64,000 nt of DNA from Pedobacter sp. Leaf216. GTDB lineage: Bacteria; Bacteroidota; Bacteroidia; Sphingobacteriales; Sphingobacteriaceae. The notes under the pieces are model-generated. The model did no database searches. It saw only the letters and a program-made list of their open reading frames with translations, and was not told the DNA's origin. Location of the stretch: positions 231,831-295,830 of the forward strand of contig NZ_LMKM01000003.1 in assembly GCF_001421515.1 (NCBI RefSeq), given 5' to 3'. Positions 25,661-35,070 of the stretch are shown in pieces (the first letter of the stretch is position 1; every line of letters starts with the position of its first letter). Both the position numbers and the translations under genes were made by a program.

Positions 25661-27298
25661 CTAAAGGCTTACACCCCTTTTCCATGGAATAAAATCATCC
25701 TGATTGAGTTGTACTGCTTTAGGGATTTCTTCACCACTGGCCACTTTGATACAGTATTCTAAAATATCTTCCCCCATTTCGTTAATGGTTTTCTCCCCAT
25801 TTATAATTGCGCCGGTATCAATATCGATAATATCGCTCATGCGTTTGGCCAAAATTGAATTTGTTGCCACTTTAATGGTAGGGCAAACCGGATTTCCTGT
25901 TGGAGTACCTAAGCCAGTCGTAAACAAAATTAAAGTTGCGCCTGCGGCTGCTTTTCCGGTGGTGGCCTCCACATCATTGCCGGGTGTACAAACCAAACTT
26001 AAGCCAGGCTTGGTTGCCGGTTCAGTATAATCCAAAACAGCTACAACTGGCGAAGAACCTGCTTTACGTGCAGCACCAGCCGATTTTATTGCATCGGTAA
26101 TTAAACCATCTTTAATATTACCCGGAGAAGGGTTCATGTAGAAACCCGAACCAACTTTATGCGCTAAATCGTCATATTCTGTCATTAAGCGGATAAATTT
26201 CTCTGCCGTTGGTCGATCTACAGATCTATCGATCATCTCTTGCTCTACACCACACAACTCAGGAAATTCTGCAGACAAAACTTTCGCGCCCAAGCCTACC
26301 AATAAATCGGCGCAATAACCAACGGCAGGATTGGCAGAAATTCCGCTGAATCCATCGCTGCCACCGCATTTTACACCTACACATAATTTGCTTAAAGGTG
26401 CTGCTTCGCGTTTCTGCTGGTTAATAAACATTAATCCTTCAAAGGTACTTTTTATCGAATTTTGAATCAATTGTTCTTCACTTTGTGCTTTTTGCTGCTC
26501 AAAAGTTAAAAGAGGTTTATCAAAATGAGGGTCAAGCGCAAAAAGATCACGTTTAAAGTCTGCAACCTGTAAATGCTGGCAGCCCAAGCTTAAAACGGTA
26601 ATGCCCGCTACATTTGGGTGGTTGGCATAAGCGGCCAATAGCTTGCTCAACGTATCCGAATCTTGCCGGGTACCGCCACAACCGCCATTATGGGTGAGGA
26701 ATTTAATCCCGTCTACATTTTTAAAAGTGCGGTTGGCGCTGTTTACCTTAGGCTCAAAGCTGATGTTGTTAATGTCTTCTCCATTTTCGAAGGCCTGAAC
26801 GAGTTTGTGTGTGTATGATTTGTATTGAGCATCCACAGCATAACCCAATTCGCTATATAACGATTCCTTTATGATATCAAGGTTTCTGTTTTCGCAAAAC
26901 ACCGTTGGAATGAAAAGCCAGTAGTTTGCTGTACCAACAGCTCCGTTTTTGCGGTGATAGCCATTAAAACTCCTTTGCGCATACTTGCTTACATCGGGTG
27001 CTTCCCATATAAAATTAACATTGCGATACGCAAAGGGTTCGGCAGCATGCTTGGTATTTTCTACATTCATCCGCATGCCTGCTTTCACATCAAACTGAAC
27101 CTTACCTACCAAAACACCATACATTATAACCTCATCACCCGCTTTCATATCCTGCATAAAAAATTTATGCTTTGCTGCAATCTCTTCAACGGTTATGTAG
27201 GTATGCCCATCGTAAACTATTGTGGTTTGTGCTGGCAAATCCTGTAACGCAACCAAAACATTATCTGCACTGTTAATCTTAATGACTAATTTTTTCAT
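25661..27298 (-). CDS. UxaA-family altronate/sugar-acid dehydratase
   Basis: A 545 aa member of the altronate dehydratase (UxaA/GarD) family, which removes water from sugar acids to give 2-keto-3-deoxy acids. The N-terminal SAF-like domain spans about residues 1-95. The main domain follows with THNGGCGGTRQD, GVKCGGSDGFSG and FTTGLGTPTGNP, all family blocks. Placed between FucP and an SDR, its substrate may be L-fuconate or a related acid rather than altronate. It lies 6 nt behind the fucP-like gene. Confidence 0.87.
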   Translation of the reverse strand: MKKLVIKINSADNVLVALQDLPAQTTIVYDGHTYITVEEIAAKHKFFMQDMKAGDEVIMYGVLVGKVQFDVKAGMRMNVENTKHAAEPFAYRNVNFIWEAPDVSKYAQRSFNGYHRKNGAVGTANYWLFIPTVFCENRNLDIIKESLYSELGYAVDAQYKSYTHKLVQAFENGEDINNISFEPKVNSANRTFKNVDGIKFLTHNGGCGGTRQDSDTLSKLLAAYANHPNVAGITVLSLGCQHLQVADFKRDLFALDPHFDKPLLTFEQQKAQSEEQLIQNSIKSTFEGLMFINQQKREAAPLSKLCVGVKCGGSDGFSGISANPAVGYCADLLVGLGAKVLSAEFPELCGVEQEMIDRSVDRPTAEKFIRLMTEYDDLAHKVGSGFYMNPSPGNIKDGLITDAIKSAGAARKAGSSPVVAVLDYTEPATKPGLSLVCTPGNDVEATTGKAAAGATLILFTTGLGTPTGNPVCPTIKVATNSILAKRMSDIIDIDTGAIINGEKTINEMGEDILEYCIKVASGEEIPKAVQLNQDDFIPWKRGVSL

Positions 27299-27304
27299 CG
27301 TTAC

Positions 27305-28615
27305 TTATACTTCTATACTTATTTCTTTTTCTATATGATTGGGTTTCCAGCCTTTCCATCCAAAATAAAATACCACTAAAAAACAAACGAAAGGTACCAG
27401 GTAGCCGTATTGTATGTTGTGTGTGGCATCTGATATTAAACCCAATACCGGTGGTAAAAAAGCTCCTCCAACAATCGACATTACAATTAACGACGAACCC
27501 AGTTTGGTATCTTTACCTAAACCTGCTATGCCCAACGAGAATATGGTAGGGAACATGATCGACATAAAAAAGGCTACTCCAATTAGAGCATACACAGTTA
27601 TCATTCCGGTTGCAAAAATGGACACCAGGGTGAGTGCTGCACTGATGATGGCATAAAGCATTAACAGTTTGTGGGGAGCAACAAATCTCATAAAAAACGT
27701 ACCGGCAAATCTGCCCAGCAGAAAGGCTAATCCCGCCGCGCTGGCATACCATTTCGCTTCGTACTGACTGATTCCTGCAGATGATGTGATAAAACTGATG
27801 AACAAACTGAGTACGCAAACCTGTGCGCCAACGTAGAAAAACTGCCCAATAATGGCCCAGCGTAAATGCCTATGCCCTAAAACATGGCCAAAAGAACTTT
27901 TTTCATTTCCAGTTTCCTCCTCTTTAATATCGGGCAGTTTAGTAAAAATAAACAGCACAGCAACCACAATAATCAGGATGCCTAAAATTAAATAGGGTGC
28001 TTTCACGGTAGAAGCCTCTTCGAGCACATAAGCCTGCTTTTCTAAAGGAAGCAGTTTAGCCAGTTCGGCATCAGTGTATTTAGCTTCGGTAAAAATAAAT
28101 TTGCCGCCTAAAACAGGGGCTAAAAATGCTGCTAAACCATTAAAAGATTGTGAAAAGTTTAAACGCTGTGTAGCTGTTTCTGGCGGTCCCAATACTGTAA
28201 CGTAAGGGTTTGCTGCTGTTTCTAAAAAGGTTAAACCGCATGCAATTACAAAAAGGGCACCTAAAAAAAAGATGTATTGTGCCGTATTTGCCGCGGGTAT
28301 AAACAATAAACAACCAATTGCAAACAATACCAACCCCAATATGATACCGCTTTTATAACCATACTTCCGCATGATGTAACCTGCAGGCAAGGCCAAAAGA
28401 AAATAAGCGATAAACACCGAAGAATCGACCAATGTAGATTCGAAAACATTCAATTGGAAAGCTTTACGCAAATGCGGAATTAATACCGGATCGAGATTGT
28501 GTACAAAGCCCCAAAAGAAAAAAAGGCTGGTAACCAAAATTAATGGAAATAAGTATCCTTTACCATTCTTTGGTACATCAGAGACTTTAAAATTTGTTGA
28601 TGTGGTGTGGCTCAT
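27305..28615 (-). CDS. fucP: FucP-type L-fucose/H+ symporter (MFS)
   Basis: A 436 aa inner-membrane permease with about 12 helices and FucP features. These include the start LVTSLFFFWGFVHNLDPVLIPHLR, GLTFLETAANPYVTVLGP, and a late PTIFSLGIAGLGKDTKLGSSLIVMSI. FucP relatives also move glucose, galactose or other hexoses, so L-fucose is likely but not certain. It is the first gene of the operon and is divergent from an AraC regulator. Confidence 0.88.
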   Translation of the reverse strand: MSHTTSTNFKVSDVPKNGKGYLFPLILVTSLFFFWGFVHNLDPVLIPHLRKAFQLNVFESTLVDSSVFIAYFLLALPAGYIMRKYGYKSGIILGLVLFAIGCLLFIPAANTAQYIFFLGALFVIACGLTFLETAANPYVTVLGPPETATQRLNFSQSFNGLAAFLAPVLGGKFIFTEAKYTDAELAKLLPLEKQAYVLEEASTVKAPYLILGILIIVVAVLFIFTKLPDIKEEETGNEKSSFGHVLGHRHLRWAIIGQFFYVGAQVCVLSLFISFITSSAGISQYEAKWYASAAGLAFLLGRFAGTFFMRFVAPHKLLMLYAIISAALTLVSIFATGMITVYALIGVAFFMSIMFPTIFSLGIAGLGKDTKLGSSLIVMSIVGGAFLPPVLGLISDATHNIQYGYLVPFVCFLVVFYFGWKGWKPNHIEKEISIEV

Positions 28616-28798
28616 ATTTGATTTGGTTATGGTATTGGTTAAGCAAAATCTGCCTAGGATGGTGAGATGTTGCTTTACAAATTAAGCCGATAAGTGCTAA
28701 TAAAAATTTAACTTTATGATCTAATTATTAAATGATATTGTCTCAATTTTATACATTGCGAAATATTACTGCATATTAGATTGATTTTTTAAGAATTT

Positions 28799-29668
28799 AT
28801 GAAACCGCATTTACTTAATGTATCTACCAATACGGTAGATTCTTTTAGTGCTCGAAGAGATATTATGCCCGATGTAAACAACCTGTGGCATTACCATTCT
28901 GCTTTGGAATTAATCTACATCAAAAAGGGTAGGGGCACGCAGTTTATCGGTGATAGCATTAAAAATTTTAGTGATGGCGATGTTGTTTTACTTGGGAGCA
29001 ATTTGCCGCATTACTGGCGTTTCGATCCTGAGTTTTTTGAGCAAACAACCGATGAATCCGTTGATGTATATGCGATCCATTTTAAAGAAGATTTTTTGGG
29101 AAAGGAATTTATAGACCTTCCCGAGAATCAGGAACTCAAAAAAGTTATCGCACAATCTAAACAGGGAATTAAACTGGAGGGTGCCTCTAAAACAAAGATC
29201 GCTGCTTTAATGCCGCAGATTATTGCGGCTACAGGTACCATGCGCATCATCAAGCTGTTGGAGGTTTTAACCGAAATAGCCAACTGTGAGGAGAAAAGTA
29301 TCCTGGTTTCATTAGGTTTTAAACCAAATTTCCTGGAGAATGAAAAAGACAGGATTCAATCTATTTACAATTACACCATTAGCAACTACAAAAATAAAAT
29401 CGAACTGAAAGAAATTGCCGCCGTGGCGAAAATCAGTCCCAACTCCTTTTGCAAGTTTTTTAAAACCAAAAGCAGAAAAACCTATACACAGTTTCTGAAC
29501 GAAATCAGGGTGGGACAAGCCTGCAAACTGCTGATTGAAAACGACCTTACGGTAAAAGAAATCTGTTACGATTGCGGCTTTTACAACTTTACCAGTTTCC
29601 ATAAATACTTTCGCGAAATTACTGGCAAAACCCCGTTAAAATACCAGCAGGCATTTTCCAAACAATAA
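28799..29668 (+). CDS. AraC-family regulator of the fucP operon
   Basis: A 289 aa regulator with an N-terminal cupin-like sensing domain (LWHYHSALELIYIKKGRGTQFIGD) and a C-terminal AraC double HTH (LKEIAAVAKISPNSFCKFFK ... VKEICYDCGFYNFTSFHKYF). It starts 183 nt from and opposite to fucP, so it probably controls that operon in response to the sugar. A direct repeat operator should lie in 28616-28798, but I could not define one. Confidence 0.9.
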   Translation: MKPHLLNVSTNTVDSFSARRDIMPDVNNLWHYHSALELIYIKKGRGTQFIGDSIKNFSDGDVVLLGSNLPHYWRFDPEFFEQTTDESVDVYAIHFKEDFLGKEFIDLPENQELKKVIAQSKQGIKLEGASKTKIAALMPQIIAATGTMRIIKLLEVLTEIANCEEKSILVSLGFKPNFLENEKDRIQSIYNYTISNYKNKIELKEIAAVAKISPNSFCKFFKTKSRKTYTQFLNEIRVGQACKLLIENDLTVKEICYDCGFYNFTSFHKYFREITGKTPLKYQQAFSKQ

Positions 29669-29869
29669 AATACCCGAAGGCCTTATTTTAATAAATTGAC
29701 TTCACTATGCTACAGGTTTTTAGCCTATATTTTGATCACTGTATTTAAAATAATTGCAAAGAATTTGGCTTTTGTTAGTATTTGACTAAATGAGGGCTGT
29801 TTTGTGTAGCTTTCTGAGTTTTTTCAATTTCTTTTTGAAATTAAATTATACTTATGTTAAAACTAATTT

Positions 29870-29898
29870 TTGATTTATAGGTTTATAGCTTAAGTTTG
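29870..29898 (+). promoter_or_regulatory. promoter, TTG-N18-TAAGTTTG
   Basis: TTG at 29870-29872 and TAAGTTTG at 29891-29898 match both Bacteroidota promoter elements with 18 nt spacing. The start codon of the small membrane protein follows 20 nt later. The rest of the gap from 29669 shows no gene. Confidence 0.65.
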
Positions 29899-29918
29899 CA
29901 TTCCTAACTAAATATTTT

Positions 29919-30131
29919 ATGAGCAATATATCTAATCCGAAACCAGAAAAAAGGGGTGAAAGGATGGACAATGACCATAATAAACTTGATGAGTCTTATA
30001 TCCCGGCTTCAAAGCATAAATTTGAAGGATGGCCAATTCTGTGGATCCTGATTGCTATATTTTTAATCTCAGCAGTTTTATGGTACACTGGTGCAGCACC
30101 CTACTTAATTAAGTGGATCGCAAATAAATAA
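29919..30131 (+). CDS. small single-span membrane protein (70 aa)
   Basis: A 70 aa protein with a charged N-terminal half and one membrane helix at about 41-61 (WPILWILIAIFLISAVLWYTG), ending in KWIANK. A good promoter stands 20 nt upstream. A second Met at residue 16 (MDNDHNK) could also be used. I recognise no domain. Confidence 0.65.
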   Translation: MSNISNPKPEKRGERMDNDHNKLDESYIPASKHKFEGWPILWILIAIFLISAVLWYTGAAPYLIKWIANK

Positions 30132-30257
30132 TCAATTATTTTTTAAAGAAGAACGTGGACTAAGTTTGGCCATACAGTTTATTGTCTTTCTGTGAGAAAG
30201 CCAAATGTATTTTAATTAAAGGGAGACGTTAATTTTGATGACGGGAAATAGAACTGA

Positions 30258-30368
30258 TTAAAAATTTTCGTCTTCACTGGAAATCTGTTCAGCGGAGAAA
30301 TAGCAGTATAACATTAATCCAAAGGAAATAATATAAAATGCCGCGGTGATTAAAAGGAATGTGCTCAT
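30258..30368 (-). CDS. 36 aa membrane peptide
   Basis: A short frame reads MSTFLLITAAFYIISFGLML and ends with an acidic tail, SAEQISSEDENF. It has one membrane helix at about 3-25. It lies in a 410 nt gap and runs opposite to the gene before it. Similar tiny hydrophobic peptides are common in Bacteroidota but I cannot assign this one. Codon make-up fits coding DNA, but the short length keeps confidence low. Confidence 0.4.
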   Translation of the reverse strand: MSTFLLITAAFYIISFGLMLYCYFSAEQISSEDENF

Positions 30369-30543
30369 ATAAATAGTTATTTGGTTAGTGTAATTATAAC
30401 GTTAAGTTATCTTAAATTATGCATGGTGGTGCATTTATTTTATGTTAATTATTAACATATTTTATTTTAATGTTGAAAACTATTTGTATAGTTAAACATT
30501 CATTTATAGTTATTCGGCCATCTCAGCCTAATATTATCTGTTT

Positions 30544-31503
30544 TTACCTTGCCTGAAATTTATCGCGGTACTGCGTTGGTGTCATCCCAACTGATTTTCT
30601 GAACACTTTTCGAAACGCTTTGGGGTCGTTATAGCCAGAGTTGTAAATCACCTCCGTCATCTGTTGTGCAGTTTGCTCCAGGAGTTTTTTTGCCGCTTCT
30701 ATTCGGGTTTGCTGGAGGTATTCGATAGGCGTAATGCCAATTACCTGTTTAAACCGGCGCACAATATTCCGCCTGCTCGATGGAATATCTTTAATCATTT
30801 CTTCAATTGTGGCTACATCCTGGTAATTGTTTTCTATTTTTTCTTGCGCCGAAGCTACCAGATCATCATTATGGTGGCGGATAGGCTGAAAGGTGCTAAA
30901 GTACAATTGGTTTACGCGGTCCATATCGATGGCGAAAATTTTTGCCACTTTAACGGCCATGTCCTTTCCACAATGAAGCTGTAAAAGATGTAACAATAAA
31001 TGGAAGGTGGAGGTTGCACCTCCGCTGGTAAATAATCTGCCATCCTGCGTTACCGTTTTATCGGCCTTTAAATTTACCAATGGGAAAGCCGAGGTAAATG
31101 CACTGCAGGCATCAACATGGGTGGTAGCTGCTTTGCCATCCAACAAGCCGGATGCCGCAAGCAGGAAAGCACCGGTACAAAAGGTGGCAATTTCTGCCCC
31201 CGCCTGGTGCTGTTTATTTAACCATGGTATGTATATACTGTTTACAGCAATACAATCTTTAATGTCATTAGTTGCAAACGATGGTACAAGAATGAGGTTA
31301 AGGTTCGTCGCTTTTTGTAAAGGCACGCATGGATGATCGCTAAAACGGTAATCTTTATCATCTAATGTGATTAAACTAATGTTAAATGGAATTTCAAGAT
31401 CGTCTTTCCTGTAAAATCCGTTAACGGTATCAAATACGTCTAAAATGGCCGCTATGCTTAATAAACGGAAGTTTTTGGGCAGTAAAACACCTACTTGTAT
31501 CAT
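30544..31503 (-). CDS. GlxA-family transcriptional regulator (DJ-1/PfpI + AraC HTH)
   Basis: A 319 aa regulator. Residues 1 to about 190 form a DJ-1/PfpI-like domain, with the nucleophile-elbow Cys in ATFCTGAFLLA. The C-terminal 100 residues are an AraC HTH (NIVRRFKQVIGITPIEYLQ, YNDPKAFRKVFRKSVGMTPTQYR). It is divergent from the DinB-like genes, 135 nt away, and may control them. Ligand unknown. Confidence 0.9.
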   Translation of the reverse strand: MIQVGVLLPKNFRLLSIAAILDVFDTVNGFYRKDDLEIPFNISLITLDDKDYRFSDHPCVPLQKATNLNLILVPSFATNDIKDCIAVNSIYIPWLNKQHQAGAEIATFCTGAFLLAASGLLDGKAATTHVDACSAFTSAFPLVNLKADKTVTQDGRLFTSGGATSTFHLLLHLLQLHCGKDMAVKVAKIFAIDMDRVNQLYFSTFQPIRHHNDDLVASAQEKIENNYQDVATIEEMIKDIPSSRRNIVRRFKQVIGITPIEYLQQTRIEAAKKLLEQTAQQMTEVIYNSGYNDPKAFRKVFRKSVGMTPTQYRDKFQAR

Positions 31504-31638
31504 TTGGTTAAAAATTTAGGTATCGTAAATATATAAAATTTGTCTGAAATGCCCCTTAAGATTGACTTTTACGGCAACGCTGTGCAGCTGCATTTAGCTT
31601 TAACTTTATTTTACTTTCATCAGCTAAATATAAACGAT

Positions 31639-32133
31639 ATGAAAACCACCCCAACAAGTAGCAGAATGTATGGCTTTATAGTGCTGTACGAAATGCATAC
31701 AGATTTTTTATTAAGGGCGCTTGATGGCATAGCGGAAAAGGATAAGCAAAAAAGATTGGATACCAATGCCAACCATATTGCGTGGATTACAGGGAGTATT
31801 GTGCAGGGCCGTTATTTCCTCGCTAAATCATTCGGTATCAACCTGCCATCCATAACCGACGAACTTTTTGCCAATAACAAAGGCATTGTTGATGATGCTG
31901 ATTATCCATCATTGGAAGCACTTATTAGAGATTGGAAAAGCATTTCGCCGCAATTGCAAGATGCTTTAACCCAGGCTACAGATGAAAAATTAGAAGAGAA
32001 ACTGAGTATGCCCGGGATGGAAATTACGCTGTTTGAAATGATTGGTTTTACCACCTACCGCGAGGCCAACTGTATCGGGCAGATTGCTTTGTGGCGCAGG
32101 TTATTGGGCTACGCTGGAATGAATTATATGTAA
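31639..32133 (+). CDS. DinB-like four-helix protein, metal ligands reduced
   Basis: A 164 aa protein of the DinB/YfiT fold by pattern, starting MKTTPTSSRMYGF; the frame also runs upstream to 31540 but that part is not convincing. An early His (NHIAWITG) is kept. The usual HxxxH near the C-terminus is YREANCIGQI here, so the metal site looks lost. DinB-like proteins can be thiol transferases, but this one may be non-catalytic. It is followed 2 nt later by a second DinB-like gene. Confidence 0.7.
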   Translation: MKTTPTSSRMYGFIVLYEMHTDFLLRALDGIAEKDKQKRLDTNANHIAWITGSIVQGRYFLAKSFGINLPSITDELFANNKGIVDDADYPSLEALIRDWKSISPQLQDALTQATDEKLEEKLSMPGMEITLFEMIGFTTYREANCIGQIALWRRLLGYAGMNYM

Positions 32134-32135
32134 TT

Positions 32136-32651
32136 ATGGAAAAGGTATTGAATGAAACCAGTGAAACATTATTGACATTGGAGCGTGTTTTTTCGGAATT
32201 TGAAGAAAATTTAATTAACCAAATCCCTTATGCAGGCAGCTGGTCTGCAGGGCAGTTGGCAGAGCACCTCGTTTTAGCTAACAATGGATTTTTACAGGTA
32301 ATTAATGGTCCGGTAACAGAAACAGATAAGCCTGCCGATTTATTGGTAGCGGAAATAAAGAAGGATTTTTTAAATTTTAATGTAAAGTATAATTCGCCAA
32401 AAGAGATCTACCCTGAAGATAAAGCTTACAACCAGTTGGCATTACTGCAAAATTTAAAGCAGATCAGAGCAGGAATATCTAATGCGGTAACCGGGTTGGA
32501 TTTAACCAAAACCTGTGCTTCGTACAAATTGCCCGGCTATGGTTATCTTACACGGTTAGAGGCTGTTTATTTTGTAATTTATCATACCCAGCGGCATGTG
32601 CACCAGTTAAAGAATATTTACCAAAAGCTTGCCGTTAATTCACTTAACTAA
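32136..32651 (+). CDS. DinB-family protein
   Basis: A 171 aa DinB-superfamily protein starting MEKVLNETSETLL. It keeps both metal motifs: an early His in SAGQLAEHLV and HTQRH near the end (YHTQRHVHQLKNI). Family members use a divalent metal, some in thiol-dependent transfer reactions. It overlaps no neighbour, follows the first DinB-like gene directly, and its stop codon abuts the next start. The three genes from 31639 look like one operon. Confidence 0.8.
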   Translation: MEKVLNETSETLLTLERVFSEFEENLINQIPYAGSWSAGQLAEHLVLANNGFLQVINGPVTETDKPADLLVAEIKKDFLNFNVKYNSPKEIYPEDKAYNQLALLQNLKQIRAGISNAVTGLDLTKTCASYKLPGYGYLTRLEAVYFVIYHTQRHVHQLKNIYQKLAVNSLN

Positions 32652-33068
32652 ATGGTTAGAAACAATAAACTCGATCTGCTAAATCCTTATATTGGTAAAT
32701 GGAAAACAGATGGTTTAACAAAAACAGGTGAAGTAATTACCGGAACAGATACTTACGAATGGATTGAAGGAGGTTTTTTCTTAACTCATCGGGTGGAGGT
32801 AGTGTTCGGTAAAAGGCAGGTACAGGCATTGGAGATTATGCTTTATGATGACATGGAAGATGTATTCAGGTCACAATCCTTCGATAATGAAGGAAATATT
32901 TCAATAGCTACGCTTAAAATTTTTGATGATATCATTTTAATATTTGCTGATAAGGAACGTTTTAAAGGGAATTTCAAACACAATACGATTGAAGGTACCT
33001 GGGAGCAGTTTGACGGTACAAAATGGGTGGACTGGATGGATATTAAGTTGACGAAGCTAGTATCGTAA
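32652..33068 (+). CDS. DUF1579-like small protein
   Basis: A 138 aa beta-rich protein with the pattern NPYIGKWKTDGLT, TYEWIEGGFFLTHRVEV and TIEGTWEQFDG, like DUF1579/lipocalin-like proteins. No signal peptide. Its ATG directly follows the stop of the DinB gene, so it is translationally coupled. It may bind a small ligand; function is unknown. Confidence 0.65.
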   Translation: MVRNNKLDLLNPYIGKWKTDGLTKTGEVITGTDTYEWIEGGFFLTHRVEVVFGKRQVQALEIMLYDDMEDVFRSQSFDNEGNISIATLKIFDDIILIFADKERFKGNFKHNTIEGTWEQFDGTKWVDWMDIKLTKLVS

Positions 33069-33385
33069 CCGTACTTGTTCATTTAGATGTGATAGATTGG
33101 ATGTAGCGAAGAATCTTATGATAAGCAGCCGTTCGACTACGCTACTATTAACGGACTACAGTAAAGCAATCTTTATCGCTGGGTTACCAAACATGAAAGA
33201 TTGCTTCGTCGTTCCTTCTTGCATCCTATAGCTAATGGATGACGATACTTTGAAGCGATTTACCAACATTATCTCCTGTCATTTATATTGATTTGATAAA
33301 ATATATTATCCCTCAGGGTAACAACTAGTGTAACAATTAAACAAATAATAAATAACCAGTCTTAACAAGATAAAACAACAAAACA
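33069..33385. repeat. intergenic repeat fragments
   Basis: No gene is seen. Pieces such as GAAGAATCTTATGA, AAGCAATCTTTATCGCTGGG and AAAGATTGCTTCGTCGTTCC, along with GATGACGAT, match the style of Pedobacter spacer repeats (GTCATTGCGAG / GAAGCAATCTT). They are degenerate and partly inverted. Confidence 0.45.
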
Positions 33386-33802
33386 ATGGCAACAGTAAAC
33401 ACGTATTTAAACTTTAATGGCAATACCGAAGAGGCATTTAACTTTTATAAATCAGTATTTGGAGGCGAGTTTGCGGTGGTGCAACGCTATAAAGATTCGC
33501 CCGGATGTGAAGGTATGCCAATTGGCGATCAGGAAAAATTAATGCATATCGCTTTACCAATTGGTGGCAACATTTTAATGGGAACAGATATCACCGACCC
33601 AATGCCGGCAGCTACTTTTGGAACTGGTATTTCATTATCAGTTGATGCACAAAGCGAAGAAGAAGCAAAACGCCTATTCGATGGCCTTTCTGCTGGTGGA
33701 AAGGTAACCATGGCTTTGGAAAAAACTTTCTGGGGCGCACTGTTTGGTATGGCAACTGATAAATTCGGTATTCAGTGGATGGTGAATTATGATTATAAAT
33801 AG
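33386..33802 (+). CDS. VOC-family (PhnB-like glyoxalase fold) protein
   Basis: A 138 aa glyoxalase/bleomycin-resistance fold protein of the PhnB-like group. It begins VNTYLNFNGNTEEAFNFYKSVFGGEF and ends WGALFGMATDKFGIQWMVN, both hallmarks. Homologues are mostly of unknown role. It stands alone between two repeat-rich gaps. Confidence 0.88.
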   Translation: MATVNTYLNFNGNTEEAFNFYKSVFGGEFAVVQRYKDSPGCEGMPIGDQEKLMHIALPIGGNILMGTDITDPMPAATFGTGISLSVDAQSEEEAKRLFDGLSAGGKVTMALEKTFWGALFGMATDKFGIQWMVNYDYK

Positions 33803-33834
33803 TCTTGAGTCGGAAGTCTTGAGTCCTAATTATT

Positions 33835-33960
33835 TTGCAGATGAATCATAGTCAATGGCTCATAGTTAATGGTTCATGGTTGATAGTTCATAGCTGATAG
33901 TCAATGGTTCATAGTCAATGGTTAATAGTTCATGGCTCTTCGTTTATGGTTCATAAATAA
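33835..33960. repeat. degenerate short tandem repeats (TCATAGTCAATGGT type)
   Basis: About eight imperfect copies of a 14-15 base unit such as TCATAGTTAATGG follow each other. The rest of the gap to 34151 holds a GTCCTCCTGAACTTGTTTCAGAATCT fragment near 34000, another spacer-repeat style. No gene. Confidence 0.6.
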
Positions 33961-34151
33961 TTGGCACTAAACCATAGCATTGTTCATTCATTATATATCG
34001 TCCTCCTGAACTTGTTTCAGAATCTAATGAAAGAGTTAGCTTATTTAGACTTTTCGACTTGATGAACCAATTAACTATCCTGAGCAAAGCACTAATAAAA
34101 TAATCTAATAAATTATTATTTTTAATTATATAAACCAAAATTTTAAGCACC

Positions 34152-34532
34152 ATGAAAATTGCAGTTATTATTGTTCGCGTTCTTTTGGGCGCCATGTATC
34201 TTTTTGCATCCGTAAGCTTTTTTCTCCATTTAATGCCTAAAGATGCTCCGGCAATGTCGGCCGCACAAAGCACATTTATGTCTGGGGTAATGGCCTCAGT
34301 TTATTTAATGCCCTTAATTAAGGTTACAGAGTTAATAGGTGGGGTACTCTTACTTATTGGCCGTACTGCGCCTTTAGCTGCACTCCTTATTTTTCCGGTT
34401 ACCTTAAACATTTTTCTTTACCATGCATTTTTAGGTCCGAAACAATTACCAATGGTTGCAGTAATGCTACTCTTTAACTTATTCCTGTTTTATGCTTACA
34501 GGGCTAAGTATTTACCAATCATTTCTAAGTAA
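34152..34532 (+). CDS. DoxX-like membrane protein
   Basis: A 126 aa protein with four likely membrane helices and the DoxX-like pattern VIIVRVLLGAMYLFASVSFF, TELIGGVLLLIGRTAPLAALL and YHAFLGP. Members are small inner-membrane proteins often linked to redox or stress functions; no substrate can be read. It is followed by a DUF2147 gene 100 nt later. Confidence 0.82.
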   Translation: MKIAVIIVRVLLGAMYLFASVSFFLHLMPKDAPAMSAAQSTFMSGVMASVYLMPLIKVTELIGGVLLLIGRTAPLAALLIFPVTLNIFLYHAFLGPKQLPMVAVMLLFNLFLFYAYRAKYLPIISK

Positions 34533-34631
34533 ATTTGGGTTTTTAAAACTTTCTTATACTTTTTCTCTTTATTTAGTGTTTCGATATAAAGCTTAATTAA
34601 TTATCTTTAAAAACTAACTAGAAATAAAAAT

Positions 34632-35063
34632 ATGAGAAAGTTACCATTTTTAATGCTGCTCTTTGTAGCGGTATCATTTTCTGCCTTTGCACAAAATAAA
34701 GATGCGATTGTAGGCAAATGGCTTAATCCATCAGGAGAAGGACAGATTGAAATCTATAAAAAAGGCGATAAGTTTTTCGGAAAACTGGCATGGATAAAGG
34801 AACCTAATATCAATGGTAAACCAAAACTGGATATTAAAAACCCTGATGCCAGTTTACAGAAACGTGCTTTGTTAAATCTCGAAATCCTTAAAGATTTTGT
34901 TTACGATGATGGTAAATGGACTGATGGAACAATATATGACCCGAAAAGTGGTAAAACTTATAGCTGCAACATGACGTTAAAAAGTGCTGACGTACTAAAC
35001 ATCCGTGGTTATGTAGGCATTTCACTTTTAGGCAGATCGGAAACTTTCAGACGGGTTAAATAA
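34632..35063 (+). CDS. DUF2147 secreted protein
   Basis: A 143 aa protein with a signal peptide of about 20 residues (SFSAFAQ) and the DUF2147 pattern: IVGKWLNPSGEGQIEIYKKG, GTIYDPKSGKTYSCNM and LNIRGYVGISLLGRSETF. It is periplasmic or secreted. Function of the domain is unknown. It lies 7 nt before the next gene. Confidence 0.88.
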   Translation: MRKLPFLMLLFVAVSFSAFAQNKDAIVGKWLNPSGEGQIEIYKKGDKFFGKLAWIKEPNINGKPKLDIKNPDASLQKRALLNLEILKDFVYDDGKWTDGTIYDPKSGKTYSCNMTLKSADVLNIRGYVGISLLGRSETFRRVK

Positions 35064-35070
35064 TATATAG

